DNA of 64,000 bases from Pirellulaceae bacterium (GTDB taxonomy: Bacteria; Planctomycetota; Planctomycetia; Pirellulales; Pirellulaceae). Shown here piece by piece: positions 9,035-18,200 of this stretch. Numbering within the stretch: the stretch's first letter is position 1; each line of letters opens with the position of its first letter. The translations under genes were made by a program, and so were the position numbers. The notes under the pieces were generated by a model. It did not search any database and was not told the DNA's origin. It worked only from the letters and a program-made list of their open reading frames with translations. The stretch lies in NCBI GenBank assembly GCA_028280445.1, contig JANQLU010000108.1:1-64000 (forward strand). Reading direction: 5' to 3'.

Positions 9035-10810
9035 CTAACCAAAGACAACTTTAAACAACGCATTGCCGACGCCGACTAATGCTTCACCAACAATCAGACC
9101 GGCCGCGATCGGAATCCCAACTTCGTGGCTCCATTTTTTTCCACAAAAACGGTCCGACAGGATCCGCAGCAAATTGCCAATCGTGTATGTCAAAACAATG
9201 TTAAAGGGCATGTAGAAACCGAGGCCTACCAAAACACCGATGCCGCCTAGACCGCTGAAAGCCAACAGCAACCCGAGACCACCGCCGGCAACATAGCGAT
9301 AGACGGGCACATCATCGCTCATAATGCCGTCAACAACTGACGCCAACGCCGTAGCTTGAGGAGCCGGCAATTTGTCGCTGCCGATTTTGTACTGGCTGTT
9401 GAGCAACAACATCAGAAAAATTACAATACAAGGTCCGAGCCAGCAGCCGATGTACTGGGCAAATTGTTGACGCCGCGGAACGGCACCCACCAAATAGCCC
9501 GACTTGAGATCGAGCATCATGTCGCTCGCCTGCGATATCGCCAAACAAATCGCGGCTCCCACCACCATCGAGCTAATCACCGCTGCGGGATCACTCATAC
9601 CCGATTTGGCAATCAACACTACGATCGTGACCGCAATCAACGTCATCCCGGACAACGGCGACCAATTGGTCCGCCCGATACACTCGGCCACAATGACACC
9701 GGCGACCCAAACCCACAGCGTTCCGAGAACTGCCATCAACGCGGCGCGCCACCAGGTCATCTCGGATACCGACAAAAATGCAATCACGATCATTGCAATC
9801 GCACCGCAAACCACCGCCGCATAAAGCAATCGGATCGGCATTTCATCATTTTTGGGCGCACTTTGATCAGCCGATTTTTTACTGGCCGAATGCATGGATT
9901 TAATGGCGCTACGAATTAACGGAAACGCTGCGATAATCCCGCCAATCGCGGCGCCAATCAGCATGCCAATCCCCGTTGGCCGATACAGCTGTCCTCGCAT
10001 GGCCGACGGCGAATTAACAATCTCTTGAACCGAATCCGTTCCCACAAATTGGAGCAAAGGTGAAATAATGAAGTAACAAATAAATCCTCCGGCACCAAAC
10101 CAGAACCCGCCTTTGCCCGACAAAAATCCAACGCCAATCGTCATGATCGAAAGGTAAAACACGACGTTGAGCATATCGGGTAAAAGGAATGTTTTACCGG
10201 CGTTCCAATCGTGATGATCACCCATCAACAACAACACGGCAAAATGGATGACACCCGAAATCAGTGCCCCGGCCAACAGCAACATCGCTTTTCGAGTTCC
10301 CGCTCCTGGCGATTTCAAAATCGTCGCCACGGCAATCCCGCCGGGATAAGCCAGCCGATCAAAATCGATCATTTGTTTTCGTAGCGGAATGACAAATGCC
10401 AATCCCAAGATACAACCGGTGATTGCAGCAAAAATCAAAAGCAAAATAAACGACCATTGAAAATCGGCGACCGATTCCAATCCTTCGGTCCGCGCCAAAA
10501 TAAACAACGCTGGAACAGTAAACATGATGCCCGACGACGCGCCGTTGACGGCCGAAGCAATCGTCTGGTTAATGTTGTTTTCGACAATGCTGGTTCGTCG
10601 CAGGATACCGCGCAAAACACCCCAGCCAAGAATCGCAGCCAACTCCGAACCTTCGATCGAAAATCCCAAAATCAGCGCAGCGTAAGCGATCGAAACTGCG
10701 ATCAACCCGCCGATGGCCCAACCGACCAAAATTGCTGTCCAAGTGAGTTCGGGATAAGGTCCCGTTTTCAAAGTAATGTCGCCGAGCTTGGAATGGTCGT
10801 GAGATGACAT
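9035..10810 (-). CDS. OPT family oligopeptide/metal-chelate transporter
   Basis: A 591-residue polytopic inner-membrane protein of the OPT/YSL superfamily. Features are an N-terminal cytoplasmic segment followed by AILVGWAIGGLIAVSIAYAA, many further membrane helices, the conserved glycine- and proline-rich stretch LAYPGGIAVATILKSPGAG, and a C-terminal GIPIAAGLIVGEALVGVGNA, which is typical of bacterial OPT proteins. The family moves small peptides or metal complexes, driven by proton symport; the substrate here cannot be read from sequence. The gene is followed closely by an unrecognised membrane protein at 8032-9009. The upstream gap to the amn gene contains repeats. Confidence 0.9.
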   Translation of the reverse strand: MSSHDHSKLGDITLKTGPYPELTWTAILVGWAIGGLIAVSIAYAALILGFSIEGSELAAILGWGVLRGILRRTSIVENNINQTIASAVNGASSGIMFTVPALFILARTEGLESVADFQWSFILLLIFAAITGCILGLAFVIPLRKQMIDFDRLAYPGGIAVATILKSPGAGTRKAMLLLAGALISGVIHFAVLLLMGDHHDWNAGKTFLLPDMLNVVFYLSIMTIGVGFLSGKGGFWFGAGGFICYFIISPLLQFVGTDSVQEIVNSPSAMRGQLYRPTGIGMLIGAAIGGIIAAFPLIRSAIKSMHSASKKSADQSAPKNDEMPIRLLYAAVVCGAIAMIVIAFLSVSEMTWWRAALMAVLGTLWVWVAGVIVAECIGRTNWSPLSGMTLIAVTIVVLIAKSGMSDPAAVISSMVVGAAICLAISQASDMMLDLKSGYLVGAVPRRQQFAQYIGCWLGPCIVIFLMLLLNSQYKIGSDKLPAPQATALASVVDGIMSDDVPVYRYVAGGGLGLLLAFSGLGGIGVLVGLGFYMPFNIVLTYTIGNLLRILSDRFCGKKWSHEVGIPIAAGLIVGEALVGVGNALFKVVFG

Positions 10811-11055
10811 TGAATTCCTTTACCGAACAGTTTCTGTCGATATCAGGTTATTCCAAGAATCCGCGCTGAGCAAGCAAGCGATTTGCCGCAGATCACTATT
10901 TTTTCACTCATAGCCAAACGTGGAAAGGAAATTTCATGGATCGCTGTTAGTCAAACGAGCACAATGCGCCAGCCAATGGTTTTGTGCGGTCAAACCGCTC
11001 GCTGCTATGTCATGTTTGTATCAGTCGCAAACTCGATCGACTTGGGGAGTTAAAG

Positions 11056-11160
11056 GGGGTCGGGAGTCTTTTCAGACAACTGCATTATTTGTTGCCAAAC
11101 ACCAAAACGGTTTAAAGCGCTGGCCATCATCGAGTCGTACATGAAAAGACTCCCGACCCC
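11056..11160. repeat. Perfect 19-base inverted repeat with a 67-base spacer
   Basis: GGGGTCGGGAGTCTTTTCA at 11056-11074 is the exact reverse complement of TGAAAAGACTCCCGACCCC at 11142-11160. The enclosed 67 bases encode nothing recognisable. The arrangement resembles a small non-autonomous mobile element or a long-range hairpin. No target-site duplication was identified with confidence. Confidence 0.8.
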
Positions 11161-11204
11161 GTTACGCTGGACATCGATAGTGACCTACCAACGGGCCTGA
11201 CCCT

Positions 11205-11276
11205 GTAAGCGGCAAGGCGGTAGCCACCGGTACGAAGCGCTAACGAACCTGCGGCTAGCGCCTTGCCGCTCACGGG
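11205..11276. repeat. Dispersed palindromic repeat, family A
   Basis: GTAAGCGGCAAGGCGGTAGC at the left and GCTAGCGCCTTGCCGCTCAC at the right form a long imperfect stem. This is the same family as 91-149 and 15194-15262. It ends about 85 bases before the AMP nucleosidase start codon. Confidence 0.85.
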
Positions 11277-11361
11277 TGTCAGGCGTTATTCTGTCAAACC
11301 GCAAAATCAACTAAACTGCCTTTGGCAAAATGTTGGTAAAGTGATTTTCGCCGGAGACAAC

Positions 11362-12147
11362 ATGACAATCGACTCATTTGATCGTTTGGAAATTGCAAGA
11401 AACTGGTTGCCGCGCTACACCGGCATGAATCTCGAACAATTCGGGAACTATATCTTGCTGACCAATTTCTACAACTATGTCGAACAGTTTGCCGAAATGT
11501 TTGGTTGCGACATCTACGGTATTGGAAAACCGATGCAGGCAGCGACCAACGACAAAGGGTTGACGATCATCAATTTCGGAATTGGCAGCGCCAACGCGGC
11601 AACAATCATGGATTTGCTGATCGCGATCGACTCCAAAGGCGTGTTATTCTTGGGGAAATGCGGGGGATTGAAAAGCTCTACGGAAATTGGGCATTTTATT
11701 TTGCCAATTGCTGCGATTCGAGGCGAAGGAACAAGCGCCGATTATTTTCCACCCGAAGTTCCCGCGTTACCCTCGTTTAAACTGCACAAATTCGTCAGTG
11801 ACAAAGTCGTCGAACGCGATCTCGATTATCGTACCGGCGTGGTTTACACAACTAATCGGCGTGTTTGGGAGCACGATACCGCGTTTCGGCAGAAATTGCG
11901 TGAATTGACTTGCATTGGAATCGATATGGAAACCGCAACGATTTTTGTCGTCGGCCATTACAACGAAATTGCTCGCGGTGCATTATTGCTGGTTTCAGAT
12001 GTTCCGATTACGCCAGATGGCGTTAAAACCGAGGAATCTGACATGGTTGTAACGGAGTCCTGGTCAGAAATGCACTTGAACATCGGCATCGAAGCGATGA
12101 CGGAAATAGGCAAGGCTGGCGAAAAAATCAAACATTTCAAGTATTAA
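11362..12147 (+). CDS. amn: AMP nucleosidase
   Basis: A 261-residue enzyme of the nucleoside phosphorylase superfamily, predicted to hydrolyse AMP to adenine and ribose 5-phosphate in the cytoplasm. The start at 11362 has a CGGAG ribosome-binding site seven bases upstream. Family features include IINFGIGSANAATIMDLLI (nucleotide pocket), LFLGKCGGLK, and the late motif GIDMETATIFVVGHYNE, with the Met-Glu pair that contacts ribose in this superfamily, followed by GALLLVSDVPITPDG. The length fits the short form found in several phyla rather than the roughly 480-residue enterobacterial Amn, which has an extra regulatory N-terminal domain. An open frame to 11263 would run into a palindromic repeat and is rejected. 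The gene appears to stand alone. Confidence 0.88.
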   Translation: MTIDSFDRLEIARNWLPRYTGMNLEQFGNYILLTNFYNYVEQFAEMFGCDIYGIGKPMQAATNDKGLTIINFGIGSANAATIMDLLIAIDSKGVLFLGKCGGLKSSTEIGHFILPIAAIRGEGTSADYFPPEVPALPSFKLHKFVSDKVVERDLDYRTGVVYTTNRRVWEHDTAFRQKLRELTCIGIDMETATIFVVGHYNEIARGALLLVSDVPITPDGVKTEESDMVVTESWSEMHLNIGIEAMTEIGKAGEKIKHFKY

Positions 12148-12373
12148 CGCTTGGGATGGTGGAAATTTTCCCCAAAATACTTTTTGGCCCTCGCTAAGGC
12201 ATAGATTCTTTTTTAACATATTTAGCTTGTATTGCTCACCCAAAACTACTCGCTGCCAGAAATCAAAAGAATTGAACTAAGGGCGAATATTACTCAGTGC
12301 CTCAACATTTCTCAGGCGCTGCACCATTGAGTCGCCCAAATCCAAGGAAGCAGCTAACCCTGCGGTTATCAAA

Positions 12374-13813
12374 ATGCAGAACAAGAGTTACATACTATTG
12401 ACGGGCGTGACCGGTTTGGTTGGTCAGTATTTGATGAAAGACCTCGTCTTGAAAGGTCAGCGTCTCGCCGTCGTCGCTCGCTCGAGCAAAAAATTGAATG
12501 CTCAAGATAGAATCGAAATCATCTTTCGTCGTTGGGAATCAGAACTCAACCAAAAACTCCCCCGACCTGTCGTTTTCGAAGGAAATGTTTGCGAAGAAAA
12601 CCTGGGTCTATCTGAGAAGTCCGTGAAATGGGTTGCCGAACATTGTGATCGAGTTATTCACAACGCGGCAATTCTGCAATTCCAAGCGTTTTCGCGTGAG
12701 CATGAACCTTGGGTCACCAACTTGGGTGGTACGAAAAATATTCTGAATTTGATCCGCAAGATCGACGTCTCGGAATTGCATTATGTATCTACCGCGTACG
12801 TATGCGGATTTCGTGATGGAGTTGTTTACGAAAATGAACTGGATGTCGGCCAGGAATTTCGAAATGACTACGAACGCAGCAAATTCGAAGCGGAACAGCT
12901 GGTTCATGAGTTTAAACGGGAATCCGACACCAGCGTCACGATTTACCGGCCAGCGGTGATTGCTGGCGACTCAAAAACCGGTTTCACAAGCACTTATCAC
13001 GGTTTGTTTTTGTATCTCCGTTTGATTGGAACGGTACTTCCGACATTGGAACGCAACGCCGAAGGTTTGATCGAAACGCCAATCAAACTGCCCGTCAACG
13101 GCGACGAACCGCGAAATGTCGTGCCCGTCGACTGGGTCTCGGAAGTCATCGCTCACCTGGTATGCACACCCGAAGCTCACGGCGAAATTTTTCATCTGTC
13201 ACCGGACAAAACGATCACGTGTCGCTTGATGGTTGACGCTTGTTCGGATTACTACAAAACAACCGGTGTCATTTTTACCGGCCCGTTGTCAGAGCGGCCT
13301 AAAGATGACAATCCGTTTCAGCAAATGGCTTACGAGTACGTTCAAGTCTATCAAGAGTATGAAACGACAGACCCGCATTTTGACACAACCCATTTGAAAA
13401 AATTCGCAGGCCATATCGAATGTCCTGAAATCGATTCGGAAATGATCATTCGATTCTTGCGATTCGGCGAACAGGACAAATGGGGAAAAATTCGACCTAA
13501 AAAACCACAATCCGTTTTCTCGGTTGACCAACATTCGGCGTCCTTGCATTCCGCAGCGAACAAAGTGCTCAATGGCGACATTCCCGACGCGTCGGTCGGC
13601 ATCGATTTGTTTGGACCGGACGGCGGTCAATGGTATTTCAATTACGAATCGGATGCACCAGAAATCAAAATTGGCGTGCCGCGAAACGGCGTCGTTGTTT
13701 CGGTCAATACCGAAGAGATTCCCAGTGCCGATGAAGCCGATGACGATTCACTGGTCGAGTTTTGGGGTGAAGTTTTCCAGAGTCAGCTGGTCGCACTTCC
13801 GTCCGATTCCTAA
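12374..13813 (+). CDS. SDR oxidoreductase of the fatty-acyl-reductase / thioester-reductase type
   Basis: A 479-residue extended short-chain dehydrogenase. The NAD(P)-binding motif TGVTGLVGQYL is at about residues 11-21, and the typical NAD_binding_4 features follow: VIHNAAILQF, NLGGTKNIL, LHYVSTAYVCG and a catalytic Y-x-x-x-K in YERSKFEAEQLV. This subfamily reduces or isomerises acyl thioesters or lipid-linked groups; the substrate here is unknown. The last 90 residues (about 385-475, VGIDLFGPDGGQWYFNY) look like a small extra domain, perhaps of the SCP2 sterol-carrier type, but that is tentative. The gene is followed after 40 bases by a membrane glycosyltransferase, so the two probably act together on a lipid or glycolipid (inference). 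Confidence 0.82.
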   Translation: MQNKSYILLTGVTGLVGQYLMKDLVLKGQRLAVVARSSKKLNAQDRIEIIFRRWESELNQKLPRPVVFEGNVCEENLGLSEKSVKWVAEHCDRVIHNAAILQFQAFSREHEPWVTNLGGTKNILNLIRKIDVSELHYVSTAYVCGFRDGVVYENELDVGQEFRNDYERSKFEAEQLVHEFKRESDTSVTIYRPAVIAGDSKTGFTSTYHGLFLYLRLIGTVLPTLERNAEGLIETPIKLPVNGDEPRNVVPVDWVSEVIAHLVCTPEAHGEIFHLSPDKTITCRLMVDACSDYYKTTGVIFTGPLSERPKDDNPFQQMAYEYVQVYQEYETTDPHFDTTHLKKFAGHIECPEIDSEMIIRFLRFGEQDKWGKIRPKKPQSVFSVDQHSASLHSAANKVLNGDIPDASVGIDLFGPDGGQWYFNYESDAPEIKIGVPRNGVVVSVNTEEIPSADEADDDSLVEFWGEVFQSQLVALPSDS

Positions 13814-13853
13814 TCCAACTACTGATTCCTAATCCAACTGTTAGGCACCATCT

Positions 13854-15131
13854 ATGAATTGGGCGGATGCTTGCCTGGGTATCGCGGTCGCTTCGGTTGC
13901 CGTTACGGCAATTGTCAGTTTTGGGCTCACCTGTTGGTTCTTTACAAAAATCTGTTGCTATCCTCGGCAACTACTGCCGGATGAAAATTTACCTCGCGGC
14001 AAAGTCATCCTGTGCCTCCGCGGCGCCGATCCGTTTTTACCCGAATGCTTGGACGGCATTTCCCGACAAGACTACGACAATTTTCAATTAGCGATCGTGA
14101 TCGATCACCATGACGATTCGAGCTATCCGGCGGTGCAACAGTGGCTCGACCGTAATCCTGCTTGGTCGAACAATGTTTCCGTGGAATTTCTCAGCGAGAT
14201 ACTGCCAAATTGCACGCTCAAATGTTCATCGATTTTACAGGTCGTCAACAACCTGGAACCGGAATTCGATTTCGTCGCCATCATCGATGCCGATGTCGGT
14301 GCTCATCCGCAATGGTTGAGACAATTGGCCACTGGGCTGTTTCGAAAAAAATCCATCGGTGCCGTCAGTGGCAACCGTTGGTTTGTCCCTCAAAAAACCA
14401 ACACGGGATCGATCGTTCGCGCCACCTGGATTGCCTGCTCGATTGTCCAAATGGTTTGCTACCGAATTGCCTGGGGCGGCTCGCTGGCGATTAAATCGGA
14501 AACGATTCGCGAAGCCAATCTAGCTGAACACTGGTCCAAAGGTTTTTGTGAAGACACGATGTTGTATTCCAAACTCAAACAGATTGGACAAACGGTTGAA
14601 TTTCAACCGCGCGTGCTCATGGTGAACCGGGAAAGTTGCAGTTTAAAAGATTTCGCAAACTGGATGTCGCGCCAGCTCCTTTGTTCGAAACTGCATCATC
14701 CAGCCTGGCCGCTGGTTTTCGCTTACGGCATGCTGTTTCCAATTACCTTGGTTTGCCAACTGGGTTGGCTTGGATTTGAGGACATCTCGCAGCCCTACAC
14801 TTTATTGTTGTTATGGGTATTTGCGATATCACTCGTTTTGTTAATGATCAATTTGCCCTTAATCAGCTTGGCCACGCGCATCGCCATTGGCGATCGTCTG
14901 CCGCGTTTGGGAACAATTGAAATTTTGATAAGGCAATTTAAAACAGCCGCCACGTTACCAATTTTAGGAATTGTCTACGTTCGCGGATTGTTCAAGACGA
15001 TGTTTTTGCGAACAGTGTCGTGGCGCGGGATTGAATACACGATTGAAAAATCAAATGTGACGCTCAACGAATATCGCCAGTACAAACCTCAATCCAGCGA
15101 AGCCGAACAGTCAACAACGAGCATCATTTGA
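13854..15131 (+). CDS. Membrane glycosyltransferase, GT2/GT21 (ceramide glucosyltransferase/HpnI-like)
   Basis: A 425-residue protein with an N-terminal membrane segment (about 8-32), a GT-A catalytic domain and two or three C-terminal membrane segments (about 285-345). The sequence shows LCLRGADPFLPECLDGISRQ, the metal-binding-type DAD motif in FVAIIDADVG, GGSLAIKSE, a catalytic-type ED in GFCEDTMLYSKLKQIG, and QLLCSK where processive GT2/GT21 enzymes have Q-x-x-R-W. The closest general type is ceramide glucosyltransferase or HpnI. The sugar and acceptor are not determined. It lies 40 bases after an acyl-reductase-like SDR on the same strand, which points to a shared lipid-linked pathway (inference). 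It is followed by two palindromic repeats. Confidence 0.83.
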   Translation: MNWADACLGIAVASVAVTAIVSFGLTCWFFTKICCYPRQLLPDENLPRGKVILCLRGADPFLPECLDGISRQDYDNFQLAIVIDHHDDSSYPAVQQWLDRNPAWSNNVSVEFLSEILPNCTLKCSSILQVVNNLEPEFDFVAIIDADVGAHPQWLRQLATGLFRKKSIGAVSGNRWFVPQKTNTGSIVRATWIACSIVQMVCYRIAWGGSLAIKSETIREANLAEHWSKGFCEDTMLYSKLKQIGQTVEFQPRVLMVNRESCSLKDFANWMSRQLLCSKLHHPAWPLVFAYGMLFPITLVCQLGWLGFEDISQPYTLLLLWVFAISLVLLMINLPLISLATRIAIGDRLPRLGTIEILIRQFKTAATLPILGIVYVRGLFKTMFLRTVSWRGIEYTIEKSNVTLNEYRQYKPQSSEAEQSTTSII

Positions 15132-15135
15132 AAAG

Positions 15136-15186
15136 GAAGGCGAGGCCGGGAGGGCGAGGCTGGGAGGGCGAGGCTCCTGCCGAGCC
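15136..15186. repeat. Dispersed repeat, family B (GGGAGGGCGAGGCTCCTGCC type)
   Basis: GCGAGGC units occur three times, joined by GGGAG, and end with TCCTGCCGAGCC. The same text and its reverse complement recur at 30021-30115. The repeat lies directly after the glycosyltransferase stop codon and touches a family A palindrome, making a composite of two repeat types between convergent genes. Confidence 0.8.
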
Positions 15187-15193
15187 AGATCTT

Positions 15194-15262
15194 GTGAGCG
15201 GCAAGGCACTAGCCGCCGGTACGTTAGCGATTCGAACCGGCGGCTAGCGCCTTGCCGCTCAC
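15194..15262. repeat. Dispersed palindromic repeat, family A (best-formed copy)
   Basis: The left arm GTGAGCGGCAAGGCACTAGC continues with CGCCGGT and pairs almost perfectly with the right arm ACCGGCGGCTAGCGCCTTGC followed by CGCTCAC. The loop is short. The position between the convergent glycosyltransferase and putA genes would suit a bidirectional terminator, but no T-run follows, so a repeat-element origin is preferred. Confidence 0.85.
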
Positions 15263-15282
15263 ATGCCAGCGCCCTCCACCGG

Positions 15283-18200
15283 TCAAATAATATTGCCGTA
15301 TCGATGAACAATTTCGGTAACCGATTGTTCACGCAAATAATTCAACAACTCCACGCGCCCGTTGGCGAAAACAACGGGTCGAACGATGGGAATATTGCCG
15401 ATTTCTTTTGGTGCGAATTCGTGAATGTCGTACTCGCCGATGATACGCAGCGTTCCGCCTTTTATTTTCGACAAACGACTTGCTAATTCCGCGTCACTTT
15501 CGATTTTCACTTGACAATCACTAAATACCGACTGAATCGCATTGGCAGACACTTCGTCGGCAACACTGACCTCCAACGGACAACCGACGGTTGCTGAAGC
15601 CATCAGCGCCAAAGCCACAGTTTCCAGCGCCGCCGAATCGATCGACTCGTTGATTCTCAAAACATGCCAATGCCTTGGTCGATAGCGGAAATGATTGGTT
15701 TCACCGTGCAACTGTGACGGGTCATGTTCCTTTCCAAATTCCGTTTCCCACCAATGGGTATAACTGCCCGCTGCAGCCTCAATTCGCTCGATGTTATCAG
15801 CCAATTGACTGGCATTTTTTGCTTGAGCAACGATGTGCGCCGCTTCGGCTGAAGGCTTTTGACGCCCGCTGGGGGTTGCTGTCTCACTCCATTGGCAAAA
15901 CGCGGAAATGTAATTGGGACCGCCCGCCTTGGGACCTGGCCCGACACACGAGTCTTTCCACCCGCCAAAAGGTTGGCGGCGGACGATCGCTCCGGTGGTC
16001 GAACGGTTGATGTAGGCATTTCCCACTTCGACGCGTTCGCGCCAAATTTTGATTTCTTTCGGGTCCAAAGAATGCAGCCCGCCAGTCAGTCCAAACTCGC
16101 TGCTGTTTTGAATCTCGATCGCTTCTTCGAAATCATCAAATGGAATCAATCCAGTGACCGGTCCGAAACATTCGGTTTTGTGGTACCAACTGCCCGGTTT
16201 GACATCCAGTCGAACTCCCGGCCGCCAAAGACATGGATTGTTTTCCAACATTTTCGGTTCGACCAACCACGACTCTCCTTCGTCCAACTGTTTCAATCCA
16301 CGGTCCAAATATTCGTCAGGCAGTCGAATCACCGGCGTCACCGTCGATTCTGCATTCCAGGAACCTCCAACATGCAAACTTTCAACCGCATCCTTGAGTT
16401 GAGCCATAAATTTGGGATTGTCATATACCTCGCGTTGAATCAATGCGATCGAAGTTGCGGAGCATTTTTGCCCGGCGTGTCCAAACGCACCTTTGACCAG
16501 ATCGCTGATCGCCAGATCGGGATCAGCCGCCGCCGTTATAATCATGCAGTTTTTGCCGCTGGTTTCTGCATACAGTTTGAGATCGGGTCGCCAACCCTGA
16601 AACAACTGCGCCGTAAAATAACTGCCGGTCAGAATCACTGCATCAACCCGTGGATCGTTGATCAACAATTTTCCAGTTGCACCGTCAATCAACGGCATAA
16701 ACTGCAGCGCTTGTTTGGGAACTCCCGCTGCCCAGCACTGCTGGGCCAATCGCCAGGCCGTCAACACCGATTCACGTGCCGGTTTGAGAATGACCGTGTT
16801 TCCTGCCATCAAAGCTGCCAAAACTCCGCCAGCCGGAATCGCGTAAGGAAAATTCCAAGGCGGAGTGACCACGACTGTTCCAACCGGTTTGGGCTGCGTT
16901 CCGTCAAACCATCCTTCGTCATTCAACGAATCTGCGTAGTAGTTGGCAAAGTCGATCGCCTCGCTGATTTCGACATCCGCTTCGATAATCGATTTTCCAG
17001 CATCCAGTAACATGGCACCGATGGTATCGCCGCGCTCGATGGCAAACTGTTGTCCAATTTTTTTCAGGATTGCGGCGCGGCCTTGAATGCCGACCTCGTC
17101 CCATGTTTGTTGATAGTTAACGGCGGCTTGCAGCGCCGTCTCGACATCTTCGGCGGTTCCTTGTGCAAACTGATAAGCGCGGTGTTTCGGGCGCGACGGA
17201 TCAGCTCCCGCGCCCGTTAATTTGTCACCGGTAATCATTTCCCCAGCCACTTGAATCGGAACAGGTTCGACAACTTTGTCGCGCCAGTTTTCGATAATGT
17301 TCGCCGCCCACGTCCGATTTTCAGGTAACGAAAAATCAGTGTCGGGAACATTCTCAAACGGGCCCGTCTGAATTTCTGGCGTTTCAGTTAACCGGTTTTG
17401 TTTTCGATTGGGCAAGGCGTTCAATTTGGGGTCGAATGCCAATTCACAAGCGGCCAGGAACATTTCGCGTTGTTCGTTCCAATCATCCGAACCTTCTCGC
17501 AGTGCAAACAAGGCCCCCAGAAAACTGCCAGGCGCCGTGTTTTCATCCAAGCGGCGGACCAGGTACGCAACCGCCGATTCGAATTCGTCGTCGTAACAAA
17601 CCGGTGTATAAACAATCAAGTCATTCGTTTTTTCGCGAACCTCAATGGCTTGGGCGTTTGCCATACCTTCGAGCATTTCGAATTCAACACGATCGACGAC
17701 TCCCCGTTTTTCACGTAACAGCATGGCATAGGCAATATCGAACAAATTGTGGCTCGCCACTCCAACTTCCATAAATCGGGATATTTCAGGACGCGTCACG
17801 TATTCGAGCATCCGTTTGTAATTCGCATCCACCTCTAGTTTGGTGTAATACGGCGCTTGTTCCCAATCGTTCAAACTGGCTTCGACCTGCTCCATCGCCA
17901 AATTCGCACCTTTGACCAATCTGATTTTGATCTCGGTACCAGTGCGATCGAATCGGCGGCCAGCCCATTCGGCCAGCGATAGCAAGACGGAAAATGAATC
18001 GGCCAAATAAGCCTGCAAGACGATCCCGGCCCGCAGATTTTCAAATTCGGGTTCGTCCAAAACCTCTTGGAAAATATCGACCGTCAAATGCAGGTCGCGG
18101 TATTCCTCCATGTCGAGATTGACGAATTTTGATTTCCCATCTTTACCGCCTTCGATGGCAGCCCGATACACTTCGCGAAGACGTTTTTTGATTTCCTCTT

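Larger units (their letters stand above)
10811..11361. other. Intergenic region holding an inverted repeat and a palindrome, no supported gene
   Basis: About 550 bases lie between the divergent transporter and AMP nucleosidase genes. It contains a perfect 19-base inverted repeat (11056-11074 and 11142-11160) and a family A palindrome (11205-11276). A 74-codon open frame at 10920-11144 overlaps the inverted repeat, shows no recognisable protein features and is not accepted. Promoters for both flanking genes should lie here but none is clear. Confidence 0.6.

Noticed and set aside
9356..9919. 187-codon open frame opposite the OPT transporter
   Set aside because: Rich in Arg, His and Asn, without motifs; antisense of membrane helices.
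10920..11144. 74-codon open frame in the amn upstream gap
   Set aside because: It runs into the 19-base inverted repeat and shows no protein features.
12148..12373. Terminator after amn
   Set aside because: GGAAATTTTCC-like short symmetry is present but there is no stable stem with a T-run.
15859..17010. 383-codon open frame opposite putA
   Set aside because: It is antisense to conserved proline/aldehyde dehydrogenase sequence and its translation shows no domain; the long open frame follows from codon use of putA.
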